Source: Marsupella aquatica
Taxonomy: Eukaryota; Marchantiophyta
Reading direction: 5' to 3'
Assembly: GCA_973895155.1 (NCBI GenBank)
Contig: OZ316894.1
Location: forward strand, 4,588,001 to 4,652,000
Length of the DNA: 64,000 bases
Shown: piece after piece, positions 1 to 11,737 of the stretch
How positions within the stretch are numbered: the stretch's first letter is position 1
Layout of the letters: each line of letters starts with the position of its first letter
Program-made: the position numbers and the translations under genes
The notes under the pieces: generated by a model
Told to the model about the DNA's origin: nothing
What the model saw: the letters and a program-made list of their open reading frames with translations, nothing else
Databases searched by the model: none

Positions 1-774
1 CTTTACAAACCAAGGGAACATTACTCCTCCCAGAAGTGAAGATCGTGACCTCTCTAGTCGGAATGAATGAATCAATAACGTCAGAAAAACTAACGTCACA
101 AGAGAGACTGCCACATTTGAGGCTCACCAAAGATGTAAGAGATCCTTCATAACCTGGACACAAAGGGCTCATCTCAATTACATTAACAACCACGAAATTC
201 CAAGGTCAAGCTTCCCATGTGATGCGTGGGGATCAAAGGACCAGACATAGGCACTGAATCTCTCAATTAAATTACACAAACCTGGGCATGTTACTGCAGA
301 GTCAAAATGGTCTTTGTTTCCTATTTGTACTCCCATTCCCCCCAGCTCAAACCGCCTTCTTCCATTGAAACTATCTAAAACTAAACTCTATAGAACTTTA
401 ATGTGTATGGGAAACCTCTTGGAACTTGCGTCCGCCATCATGATCCTGCCAGAACTCTAATCACTACACGGCGGAATCTTTAACACAATCTATTGCTGTA
501 ATTGACGTGCCTTGCCAGTGTGCTATACCTGCTAATTTCTGGTCCACATGGGTACACTTGGCTTGAGCCTGCAGAGACTTCCACGGCTGGAGGGAAAGCT
601 AATGAATGTAGAACAGAGAGAAGTCGTCGAGTTGGAAGCATGAACTCCTCCTAGTAGGTTAATAAATGAGATTAATGATACACATGTACACACAACCATA
701 CCTGGTTCCACCAATCACCACCACCGTCAACATATCATTGTCCAAAAGAGAGTAACAACCTCAGCCTTTTGGTA
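1..774. other. 3' flank of the NPH3-family gene; no gene recognised
   Basis: This stretch lies downstream of the stop codon of the minus-strand NPH3-family gene and should contain its 3' UTR near 700-774. I see no exon, RNA gene or clear transposon terminus in it. Confidence 0.5.
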
Positions 775-3700
775 CTATGAAATGGAATGGCGTCGCCTTC
801 TTCCACCAATGCGTCCAGACCGAGAATCAGGAGTGTTGGGCTCCTTGGAATCTATTGGTTTTACTCCGCCAGGGAGTTTAGAGAAGGGATTTAATCTCGT
901 TAGCTTCTTGGAGACGGATGACAGGAAGGTCTTTCCTCCTCCTCCCTTCTCTATATCTTGCTTCATGTATTGATGGTCTTTCTCTAAGTCGGTGAGCCGC
1001 ATTCTCATTCTTGCAACCTCCAGCTTCAATTCTCTGTTCTCACGGCGGACTGAAGCGTAGTTGTCCCTGGGTGACACGGCAGAGCTGTAGGCTCCACTGA
1101 TCCTTTGGGAGCTATGGTTATGGTCATTGTCTGCGAAAGACCCGTTGATGGCCGCTCTCAAGCGGAGCTGCTCAAAGTACAGGACCTGGACCATGATCTG
1201 CACGGGAAGCCTTTCATTTTGTGCTGCGTGTGTGCATGCCTCTTGAGACAGCTTTTGGACGTCCATAAGTTTACAAAGCTTCTTTCTATCCACTTCTGTA
1301 AGTGATGGGTGTGCCTGCAGGAAGACGGAACAAGAGGAGGATCAATACGACAGTTCCACGATTGTAATTTTCAAACCCATGATAAAAACACACAAAAGTA
1401 TCAACAAATAAACAACAGGAAGGGTGACTAGAAACGCAATAGAAAAACTCTCCGACTGCACAGTTTAAAGCATGACAATGCCTCTTTGTATTAAAGATAG
1501 GTAAGCCTACACGACGATCAGAACAAGATGCTCCAAGTACAATTTTGTGCTATCCATTTTCGTGTAGATGAAGCTACAAATTTAGCCAATTGTGGACATG
1601 GGTGGAATCTACAGACAGGACGGAAAAAAAGCTCGGCGGAAGAATTCACATCCACTGCATTCAACCTATCATGATGCAAATAATAAGTAATCTACCTATG
1701 AAGATGAGACAGTGAGGCTGCACTTTAATGTAGAGCATAAAGAGGACTTATGGCACCACTCAAAGATCGAAATGACATTCACAACGACAGCTCCCTTCCA
1801 GCTCACTTGAGAGAGTTCCGATTCACAACCATATACTATCTATGACGATAAGTATAGCTCATTTTGGGCCACCACACCAAGAAAACTGCTCAAGAATGGC
1901 AACCTCCGTAGAAAATGATGTGTTCGTTGTTCCTGGTGCCGGACCTTTTGTCTCAACCCTCTGGCAGGGATAAGGAAAGAATTGCCCATAGAACTAAATC
2001 TCAATTTGAAGCAAGAAGATGTGAGACCATTTAGTTCGAAAAGTGCTGTCACAATTAAAAACTGTTGATGCCTTCAGCTCACCTTAAGGTAAATGTCAAT
2101 AGCTCTGTAAAGGCCATCGTCGACCACCCGGGCGTACTCGGGGAGAAGTTCAGCGAGAGTGATGAACTTCGAGAGCTTCAAGTTGGCATCGGGGGCAATC
2201 TCAGCCAGGTAGCTATCCAGAAGTTTGGCCACCTTCATGAGCGAGCTTTGCGTTGGAGAGCCAAGTCCCCCATCCGATTCATACATAGTGTGAGGATCGT
2301 TGGCATCCTCATTATCATTCTGCTGCAAGAAGCAACCAACGATTCGTTGCACAATATCCACATCAAAGAGAGTGTCCCCTGTGTAAGAGAAGGAGGGGAT
2401 CAAAAGGTCATCCAGAGTAGCTTGCTCCAGCTGCTGCCCAATCCGTCTCTCTAAATCTAGACGGCATGCAATGGTCGTTTCAAGGATGATGGCCGTCCTG
2501 AGGAGCCCAAACAAGAAAGTGCAAGATGCCGTGTTCCTCTCCGGGGGCAGAAGACTGACAATGGTCTCGACCAAAATCCTCTGCTCATGCTCAATGGCGG
2601 TGGTCGAATCATGCACCTTCTTCTGCTGTTGCCCACCTTTGTACATATCTCTCCCACCCTGCTTCCTGTGCAGCCCCTTGAGGGACCTGTGAGCATAGTG
2701 CATGAGAGCACCCCCAATGCTCTCATACCTCAGGCCACGAGACCTCATGGCGGCCAAAACCCTCTGGTAAAAATCTATTCGGAGCACGGCAAGGTCCTCC
2801 GCCCACCAGTCAGCTGGAGCAACCTTTTGGGGCTTCTGGCTAAAGCTCAGCTTCACGTTGATGCTTCCACTCTCTCGGCCGGACCCCTCAAAGTCTGATT
2901 CACCTATCCCCTGAGCGATCTGCTCCCGGCAAGCCTTGGATGCAATGGCATCGATAGTCCGGCTCACGATTTTCAGCTCCTCAGCCCAGGGCAGAAGATT
3001 CTCACAATTGTGAAGGACGGTGATGGAGTCGGCCAGGTTCTGACACACCACTTCGTTCAGGAAGGCCTCCGTTCTGGCCACGAGGTTCCCGTCCCCGTAC
3101 TCCTCGGTCATCTCCAGGTACTCAGCTGCACACCGAAGGACGGCTACGTTGGCGGTAGTGATCTCGAAGTTGATGCCATAACAAAACCTGGCCGCCATGT
3201 CAAAGCCTTCGGACCCGCCAGGAACGTTTGGCAGCTCCATTTGGGAGACGTCCGACTCCCCGGCTTGCACCACCAGCATCCTGATCCGTCCGCATCGTGA
3301 GACCAGCGGAAACTGTGATGTCCATTCCAATTCATTCGACCACAAAGCCAAGCCACACCATTGAAACAAACAACTGTCAGCCCGTACTGTCCCGTACAAC
3401 AGTCGTCATCCGCCGCCAACAAACAATGATTGTAGTAGTGTACCGTCCATTCCAAACAACCGTGCAACTCAAATCAACATCCAGTACACATAATTATAGT
3501 GAAAAGCAATCACCTGGCAATCATTATCACTCTTTTGCACCCTCGGGAGTCCATAAGCCATGATGAAGGCAGAATGAGATAGAAGGCAACGACCAGAATG
3601 ATGATTAATTCAGTGGAGCACCACAAGATCCTACGCACACACTAACCTTGTGAAGAGCAAAGCTGACGCCACCAACGATGACCACCACGTCGCTCGGGAC

Positions 3701-6569
3701 ATCAGTTGCCAGGACCCTGCACATCAACCATGACAATCAGAACTTTTCAGTAAGTTATTCCATCCCCCAAACAACCAGAGCAAGTAGGCGTCCAAACAAC
3801 CTGAGCCACGAGTTCGTTAGTTGTAACCAACCAGCACTCCGAAATTCATCACCCCAGATAACCGGAGGCAAATCGGAGCTATTTAGTTCATTACCCAACT
3901 AAACGGGAGCTACATATTTCATCATCCCAGACAATCAGAGTCATTAAGTTCGTCACCCAAGGCAACGATTGACACTGAATGCGTCACCTCGGACTGACGT
4001 TGAAGCCATACAGCCAATCAAGCAAGACAATCAGAACCTTTCAGTTCATTACACAAGACAATCAGGGCTTTTGCTTTCCGTCATTGAGTTCGGTCGTTCG
4101 TACTTTAGTACCACTCTAAATTCACAAGCATGACGGTCGCACGGGTTGTAACATGCTGCGCTCGCTGTGAAATGCCTCTCCTAGATCAGGAAAGACTCGA
4201 GTGGTGACCTTGAGTGAAAACAAGCATTGTACATATTCACAACTCATGGCTGTACTTGTAGACGGTGCCCTCTCATCTACAGCTCCCATTTGCGGACGTG
4301 CTTCCCGCAGAGGCACCATCCGACGGAGCAGATCAGGACGGTAAAATCTCGCCTTTTTGGCTATTGATTCCACATCGTCCGCGCCCCACCCGCGATTCGA
4401 TCTTGCCAACCAGAGGACAGGCGGATATCGTTTTGAAAACTTGCGGCTACGAAGTTCGAAGTGAGTTTGAAGTGAGTTTGCCTCAGACCCAACAATCCTA
4501 ATCTTCAGGAACTGATATGAAAGCAGCTATGCCAGAAAACTGTCCTCAGCGAGAGTCCGATGGCAGCAGCTTGCGCTTGTGGTGACCAATACGATCAAAA
4601 ATCGTGGAATGTAGGATGTGCTTAACACACAGCACCAATGACAACACTAAAAACGTGACATTCCGGGGAGTCCGAGGAGCGAGAAGCAGACCGTAGGATA
4701 GTCCCTTGATAGAAAAATATTCAACAGTCAGGGCAAGAGGGGAAACCAAACTAACACTTGAAGCCGAGAGGCAAAGAACAAAAAGCAAGGCTTTTCATCG
4801 AGCAATATGAATTCAAAATTGACAGACACATAGCACAATTAAGTCACTAGAAGCATCTCACAATAAGAGCAAATCCACCACCTTCGAACATTTGTTTCAA
4901 AGCATATCATTGGAACAGATGTCCGAGAGAACGGGGTCACAACCTGAGGGGTTGCTTGACTTGAACTTCAGTTTCAATTTCATCCCTGATAAATAGACAA
5001 GGAATGATCCATAAATATGGAGTGGCAATAACGATATAATCTTCATAATCGAATGCACCAACCAGCCAACCAAAGTAAAAAGACTACAATCTCCTCAACC
5101 AAAAACAAAAAGGAACTAAAAGGGGACCCCAGAAACAGGTCAAACACTGCAAGTAAATTGAGGAAAAATACGACGAACATTGATCGCCCAGCCAGAGTCC
5201 AGCCTCTAGGTGGAGGACACAAAAAGAGATGAAAGGAGTATAAAGATCCAGAGAGCATCTGAAACAGCAACAAAATCGAACAGAGTGAAGCACGGATCGG
5301 TAGATATGCTCCAATCGGTCGCAGCTTTGTGAACACCACTATACAAGCCCCTGATTCCGATTTCCCAGCTCGGGAATCGCTTCTCGCTAATCTAGATGAG
5401 TCGTCTCTAGGCCATTAGCTGTTCATCCATGTGTTAATGTTCAGATTTCATGCGGCACTTCAACCAAATGTGGCAATGGCTCGGATCGATGATCGGAGTA
5501 CCACCCCGGTCCGATGCTGCAGCTATGGGTGACCGAATAGATAGCCGAGCTACCTCTATACTAAGTGCCTGCCTCCCCTAACTACAGGACCGTCCACTCC
5601 AGCCAACGAAGAACTCAAGGCTCGTCCGCAACACCAGAGGTAGAGTACCATTCCTGTAAGCATACCCGAGATCATAAGCTCACCGTTATGCTCGGAGCGA
5701 AGTGGAGTACCTCATTCACGAAGCAAATGATTGCCTTGGAGTAATTTATTCACGGAGCTCCCTAGAACTATATTGCTGCAGAGAACGTAGACATCCATGC
5801 AGGATGGCATTTACCGTTGAGGACTTGGGCCAAGCTGCCTAAGTGTCAAGAACACCTCCTACCTCTCCCAAAGTAGGACAATCGTACGTAGCTCTGCACG
5901 GTTACGAGAATTAAGGAGAAACACAGCATTGAAAGTCATGACCCAGACAGCGAATATCTTTCGCCACCTGTTTGGGAGGAAATGAGGTGGTCCGTCAGCT
6001 CCATGTCACCCCGAGGATGTAGAACAAATGCCACGATCGACATGGATGGATGATGAAGCACAATTCGGTGATGAATATCACATAGGAACAAATTCCCAGC
6101 TGTCGGATGCAACGATGGAGCATCTGATCTAGCCAGCATTGGCATGGGCGGACAATACTTCAGAGATTATATAGACAGACTAGACAGGGACACAGCCAGT
6201 GAGGAATAGGAAAGCAGGTGCCCTGACCCCTCTTTCACATTGAGCGAATGGAAGAGAAGAGAACCAAAGTACGATGACAAAATGGGGAGGTCAATTCTCG
6301 TACCTCTCTCGGGATAGAGGACGCGTCAACGAGGACAAACCGTAATTTACCAGCTCACTCAGTGGTCACTGAACTATTCAATCAAACACGCCAAAAGAAT
6401 GCTTTCAACCCGAAATCAACAGAGCATCCAGAAATCGATCCTTCCACCACCAAGTCTCAAATCAGGCATCCAACCACACTTACCAGTCGTTAGTCCGTTT
6501 CATCGTAAAGCTGGTGCGAAAAGGCCGCTTCACCACAGCAGCCTTCTCGGGCTTCGCTGAGACGGCCAT
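775..6569 (-). CDS. BTB/POZ-NPH3 domain protein (NPH3/RPT2-type, phototropin signalling adaptor)
   Basis: Four coding exons join in frame: 6569-6484, 3716-3647, 3312-2083 and 1314-775 (1,926 nt, about 641 residues, usual for the family). All introns have GT-AG ends. The W29 codon is split by intron 1, and the conserved boundary before FPLVSRCG is intron 2. BTB residues run from about 34 to 130 (VPSDVVVIVGGVSFALHK, then FCYG and AAEYLEMTEEYGDGNL). The NPH3 domain starts at DWWAEDL (about 220) and includes LLPPERN and the exon-4 stretch HPSLTEVDRKKLCKLMD. A coiled coil follows at about 550-583. The protein ends GRRRRHSIS, which resembles the C-terminal 14-3-3 site known in NPH3/RPT2. Family members are plasma-membrane CUL3 adaptors that work with phototropins; the light-signalling role here is inferred. 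The start is the ATG at 6569; exon 1 is short and basic. The family call is very secure; the exact subclade is not. Confidence 0.93.
3717..6483 (-). other. Intron 1 of the NPH3-family gene (2,767 bp)
   Basis: This is inferred from the donor GTAAGTG just after the codon fragment TG at 6484 and the acceptor ending GCAG at 3717. No further NPH3-like exon or complete transposon is visible inside. It is long compared with the other introns of the gene (334 and 768 bp). Confidence 0.8.
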
Positions 6570-6900
6570 GTCTTCACCTCCAAACACCTCCAGCTCTGCG
6601 ACACCAGGTCCTTAACCTTCGAGCAATGCACCAGACCTTCTCCACCTCCTGTGCTCCGTTTCTCACCTCAATGGCAACCTCCTCCACCTTCCTCCCCTGT
6701 CCAGCTCCCCCTCCAGCTTCTCCACGTTCTCTTGCATCCAGATCTTCGTGCTCTCCTCTCCTCTCCCCTCCCCTCCTCTACGCTCCTCAACTGCACCCCA
6801 CCCCAACCCTCCCCCTGTCCTCCACTCTGCCTGCCTGCCTGCCTGTCTGCTCTACTCTACTGATTTCTGTTCTCCATTCTGAAGATCTTCCTCGTCCTCG
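6570..6900 (-). promoter_or_regulatory. Probable 5' UTR/promoter-proximal region of the NPH3-family gene
   Basis: The segment directly upstream of the start codon is strongly C/T-rich on the plus strand (about 6,650-6,860), so it reads as GA-rich on the gene strand. GA-rich tracts are common in plant 5' leaders. I see no certain TATA box. The role is inferred from position only. Confidence 0.35.
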
Positions 6901-7080
6901 CTAGTAGTACACCGCACTGGAGTTGCTCGATCCATCAACGGGTTCACTCTCCCCCGAGAAACGCTCTGCCAGCAGCGCTTCTGGAGTTGAGTGGTCTGAT
7001 GATTCTCTCGCTATCCGAGGTGATGATGCATTGCGCAAGACGTCCCGAGCAGCCAGGCACGAATGCAGGAAGGCACTTCC

Positions 7081-7114
7081 GACGAGGAAGAAGAGGAGGA
7101 GGAGGAGGAGGATC
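7081..7114. repeat. Purine-rich GAG/GGA simple repeat
   Basis: Imperfect AAG/AGG triplets form a short purine tract within a GC-rich island upstream of the NPH3-family gene. Frames through it give low-complexity Arg- or Ser-rich peptides that I do not regard as genes. Confidence 0.7.
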
Positions 7115-7163
7115 GCTCGTCTTCTCTGCTGCAGCTGCTCTGCAAGGCACTACAGTATTGAAA

Positions 7164-7676
7164 TGGGCAGAGGGGAACCAGAGGTAAGGCAGGGGGTAGA
7201 AGGGACGAAGGGGAACCAAGGAGGGCAGACACTGCCCGCAAAGAGAGCTTCTTAGCTTTTAGCGTTTGGTGCAATTTGGACACTGAGAGAGTGCCCGGCG
7301 AGTGGGGACAGTGGTGGGCCCCGCAATAGGGGCAGCGATACTCCGGGGCAGGCCTCGAAAGCCACAGGGGAACGAAGGAGGGCATACAGACACTGCCCGC
7401 AAAGAGCGTTTCCGGTGCAATTTGGGCTCTGGAGAGAGTGAGTGGGGCAGGCAGGGAAGTGGTGGGCCCCACTTTATGGGCAGAGGGGAGCCAGGCGGAT
7501 CTGCAGAGCGGCCCGGGCAGGGCTAAAAGCCGCAGAGGAACGAAGGAGGGCAGACAGTGGCCGTAAAGTTAGCTTTTTTAGTTGATTACGTTTTCTGGCT
7601 TTCTGCAATTTGGGCGAGTGGGGCAGGCTGTGGAGGCTGTGGGCCCCGCAGTAATGGGCAGCGAGATGAGCCATTA
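7164..7676. repeat. GC-rich diverged tandem repeat, three units plus a partial
   Basis: Units begin with GGGCAG near 7164, 7328, 7478 and 7656 (spacings about 164, 150 and 178 bp). Each ends with GTGGGCCCC followed by an A/T-containing spacer. Shared internal words include GAACGAAGGAGGGCA and TGCAATTTGG. The array is distinctly more GC-rich than the DNA on its far side. It may be part of the upstream regulatory region of the NPH3-family gene or an old satellite; the sequence does not decide. Confidence 0.75.
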
Positions 7677-7689
7677 GGGTCACCTCAAG

Positions 7690-7834
7690 GAGCTGAGAAA
7701 CATCAAATTTCTCTGAGCTCTGGGTGACTTTTGGTACTTGACTGCATGTGGTCTGGCCGTTTTATTCCCATTATTTACTGGGTTTTACTTGTCTTATGAA
7801 TAAAGTATTTCTTTCAAGGAAAAAAAAAAAAAAC
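7690..7834 (+). mobile_element. LINE-like 3' end with poly(A) tail
   Basis: A T-rich 3' UTR-like stretch ends with GAATAAAGTATTTCTTTCAAGG and then a run of 14 A. A closely similar ending (AAGTAAAGTGCTTCTTTCAAGGGAG plus A) occurs at 36,708-36,737. Two copies of one 3' terminus with A tails suggest 5'-truncated LINE insertions. No coding part is visible in this copy. Confidence 0.5.
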
Positions 7835-10560
7835 ATCAAATTTCAGTGCACTAGTTTGCTTACCAGTCCAATTAAAAACATCCACAAATTGCCAACTGAA
7901 GTGACAGAGAGCAATATGAGAACCACGAAGTTGTAGCAAATATTTTCCTTTTAAATTTACAGTCCAATTTTTATGGATTATTTATCAAGATTTTAAGTTT
8001 TAATCAAGGAACATTACGAAAGTGGATACATCAGTGTCTTACCATCAACAAGGTTGGAGTAGTTCTCAAATATTACAAGTTATATAAATTCTACCTACAA
8101 ATTAAATTGCCTCAGGCACTGAAATTTTTGTGAAATGCTTATTTTGGGAGGCTTGGTACATTTAGTGTTGTTTGTCCATTTGTCCGTGTACAGGGAGCAA
8201 CAAAGGGTGCCAGCGGAAGTAGTTTGGTGAAGTAAATTATACAAATTAGAAGTATATAGATTTCAGGATAAATAACAATAAAAAAACTTCACCTGGCCTA
8301 CTTGTTCATCCCAGCAAAAGCCAGGTCCTGCAGAATCCATGTCATTCTCCTATTCAGATTGGTCCCATATTTCTGATTTAATGGTAAAACAATGTAACTT
8401 GTTAGTTAGTTAAGCTAGACTACACTCATGAGAGATTTCATTTTGATTTATACAATGTCATTGTGTTCACAATGTAGCAACAATAAGTGATGTTGATAGA
8501 AAATGTTGTTGAACACAAGTGAGATGATCATGCAACTAGATAGTGCCACAAGTCCACCTGATACAAGTGGGATATGAGGAGACTGACAGGTTGGGTACCG
8601 CAAAAGTGCACACACCCTCACTTCCATCCCATGGTGAGGAAAAAATTTCACCATAATCAAATGGTTAGGGAGGCTCCCCGCCAGAACAATAGTCCCTAAG
8701 CAAACCAATAAAGAAAGGGAGCCAAATTGTATACTATAGTGTTCAGATTATGTGAGAGCTCATTTTACTTATTTTTGGGTCGGAAAGAGTGGGAAACACA
8801 CCCTAGGACCTCTTCTCAGGTAGGGGGAAACCATTTATTTCATACCAGCTGATACGTAACTTGCCAGCTGCCTTCCCCAAAAACCCCAGAGATGCCACTT
8901 TGAAGGGTATCCTATTCAATTGCGTGCTCGGTAACCATAAAGCCTATCCTTGTCTCTATGTTCACAATGTGCCTATTCTAGTAGTGCTATGCCATCCTTT
9001 GTTATACTCTCACAGAAGTCAACAAAAAAATGGGTGCAAAAAAGGCATAGCTAATAGATTACGTCAACGCCTATTATACAGTTGTAATCGACGGCCCGAT
9101 TCGCACCCTCATGGTCGTCGTATTACAGCCGTCGATCCTCAGGTCTCTAAAGAGTTATCGACATTTGGATAAGCTGACCTAAGCTCAGTCAAAATCGCGT
9201 CAAACTCTACAGTCAACCGAAGGCTACTCGAGTTCACTTCTGACACCTTGATGTGGAGCGAATCCGTGCACTCCCATAAAGTGGTCCCCTTCTAAGGGCC
9301 GTCGATCTGACATCGGCCCAACCGCAGTTACCGTAACTCTAAGACAGCGGAGAATCTGGGACGCGATTGTACAGTATACGTAGTATCACCGTAGTATCTT
9401 GACTGAAGTACAGTATCCTAGGGAGGTCCGTGGTCAGGGTTAAGCGTATGCTGCGGAGGATAAGGGTTGGGTTTAGGAGATCGCGCTGGTGTGGAACGTG
9501 TGGTTGGGGCAGCTGTCAGAGATCAGGCAGGACTTCCCATTGGACGTCATGATGCTTTCTATACATGGATGGAAGTTCATGCTGGGTTAGGGGACCCGCC
9601 CCCAGTCTGGCGCCGCACCAGAGCCACTAATTTCTATGAGGGGAATATTCAGGGGCATTGGCACTCCAGAACGAAACCAAGCTCTTCTCTGTGATTCTTA
9701 CTCTCAACTATCCCATCTCCAAAACTAATTTACTGATCAGGGTGCTCCCCGTTTGGGATATGGGTTGGGGCAACCTGATGATTATATTATTTTCGGGGAC
9801 ATATTAATAATTTTGAGTACTTTTGGGGACAGGAAGATACAAAACTGTTTTAGGTTCTATTGCCATTCTCTTTGAGTTATTTGTAGAGTAGCTTTTAAGT
9901 ATATTTTCACTAAAAATGTTTGAATTTACAATATTTTCACATTTTTTTATTTATAAAAATATTTAGAATATTTTCATGATTTTTCTATTTACAAAACTTT
10001 CACTCCTTATATTGTTCCCCTGGTTACTTTGGTGAACTTGTCATCCATATACTAAATCTTTATTTTTTATAGATACAAAAACAAATTGTGACAATATTGT
10101 TAATTACGGACCCCACTAGAGGTCCCTTCCAAAATTCCTGGCACCACAGCGTGCCACATCAACAACAACCGCAACAAACAAGACTCGTCGGTTTTGTGAA
10201 TCAAACTTATAGTTTTCATTCGTGTTTGTGTCAATTTGGATGTAAATTTTGGGACGGTGTGTCGTAAAAAGAAAAGTAAAAACATTGGAAATGCAAAGAG
10301 CAAGAAGGTTAAAACTGTCACTATGTAACCATTTTAGTTACATTTCCAATTTTAAAACTTAAATTCAAAGATTTATAAAAAGTATTTTTCATATAATAAA
10401 TAATGACTAATAACTAACTTGATAACTTCCTTGTTAAACCGCAACTCCCGGTATGTAAGGACCTCTCGTATTGTACGGCCATTATGCTGGGAAGAGCACA
10501 TAGAAACCCAGGATGGGGGAGGAGGAGTGGTTGGAATCTTGAAAGTTCATTGAATTTTAT
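7835..10560. other. No recognisable gene
   Basis: AT-rich DNA with scattered short open frames and no family motifs, splice-consistent exon chain or RNA gene that I can support. The part around 8,860-9,700 is less AT-rich but its frames match nothing I know. Confidence 0.4.
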
Positions 10561-10870
10561 ACTCAAAACTATTTACTCATTCTCAAAACAAAAATACCCA
10601 GTCGTAGATCTCATTGAGATCTTTCTTTTGCACCCTAGATTGCCTTCTAACATGGATGAATAAGATTTCTAGAGGCATTACAAAATGGACAGCAAAGATC
10701 ATAAAATCAACAAAATCGACGGCTAGGAAGGCTTGGATTTGTTTAATTTTTCATTTGAAAAATATTAACCCATTTTCAAAACGGACAGAATCCATCCATA
10801 GATCTATTTGAGATCTTTCTTTTGAGCCATAGGTTGGCCATTATGATGGACGGACGAGATTTCCGGAGAT
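10561..10870. repeat. Diverged tandem duplication, period about 194 bp
   Basis: The word GAGATCTTTCTTTTG occurs at 10616 and 10810. It is preceded in both copies by a CATTCTCAAAAC/CATTTTCAAAAC-like stretch and followed by a GGATGAATAAGATTTC/GGACGGACGAGATTTC-like stretch. The copies are clearly diverged. Confidence 0.6.
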
Positions 10871-11569
10871 AAGAAATGGAGACGGCTCAGATCGACTCTT
10901 CCCCTGATTTTATTAGCCAAGGGGTCCACGAACTAATTAGAACATATGTAGTGGCAAAGTACTTTAAAATTTTGATTTTTGGAGATTATTCCTGGGAGCT
11001 TTCTGGCCCTTGCCCTTGGAAATGCTAGTTTCATGATGTCTGGCTTTGCACATGAGGGGCTAATGACATTTTTCTCTCAACCATTTGTATGCTCCTGTCA
11101 GTCAAATTTAGTGCCAAATTTTAAAGGGCCAATAACATGTGAGTTGGCTCTAAGGTTGAGTTGACTCTAACGGGAGTCCCATACCCCTAATTACATTGTT
11201 CACTTTGTAATTAGTGTTATGCAAGATTTAGCATTAGTAAATTAGTTATACAAAAACACCAATTTTGTGCTAAGTTTGTACCTTCCCACTAAACAATCTA
11301 AAGCCCTTCTCCAGGGTAACCAGTATTACTTAGAAAGGTCTAAGCCATGTTGACTCTGTTTCAACCCATGCAACCCACTCAAATGAGATAACAGTATTTT
11401 GGCATCTATTACTTGTTGGAATAAAAAACAATTATAATTTTACACAGGTCTTATGCCAACTGGAATGGCTCTTCCTTCTATGCATCGAATTACACCTCAT
11501 GCCCCTAGCCCACCTGAAAAGCTCACTAGCTGTACTGCACAATGGAATACTAAGAGACAATCCATAGTT

Positions 11570-11727
11570 GAGAGAGATACTTGATGGACCCCCAAAATGT
11601 AAAGTGTTTCTTGATGGACCCATGAGTGATCCAAACAGTTGATAGATCTCAAATCAATATACCCAAAAGCCCATGGGGTCTATCAAGTAAGACATTTCAA
11701 TTTAGGGGTCCATCAAGTATGTCTCTC
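11570..11727. mobile_element. MITE, 158 bp, with 10-bp target duplication (Mutator-like)
   Basis: The terminal inverted repeats are about 30 bp: GAGAGAGATACTTGATGG at the left and its near-complement (CCATCAAGTATGTCTCTC) at the right. The element is flanked by the identical 10-mer ATCCATAGTT at 11560-11569 and 11728-11737. A 9-11-bp duplication and G-starting termini suggest a non-autonomous Mutator-like element. Related inner sequence (GGTCTATCAA, GGTCCATCAA) recurs near 38,650-38,720 and in a diverged relative near 15,149. Confidence 0.8.
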
Positions 11728-11737
11728 ATCCATAGTT

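Noticed and set aside
4122-4409. 95-codon minus-strand frame as an upstream NPH3 exon
   Set aside because: The W29 split codon and donor at 6484 join exactly to exon 2 at 3716, leaving this frame within intron 1.
9467-9694. 75-codon frame at 9.5 kb as a gene
   Set aside because: No motif, no splice-consistent neighbours and no other supporting evidence.
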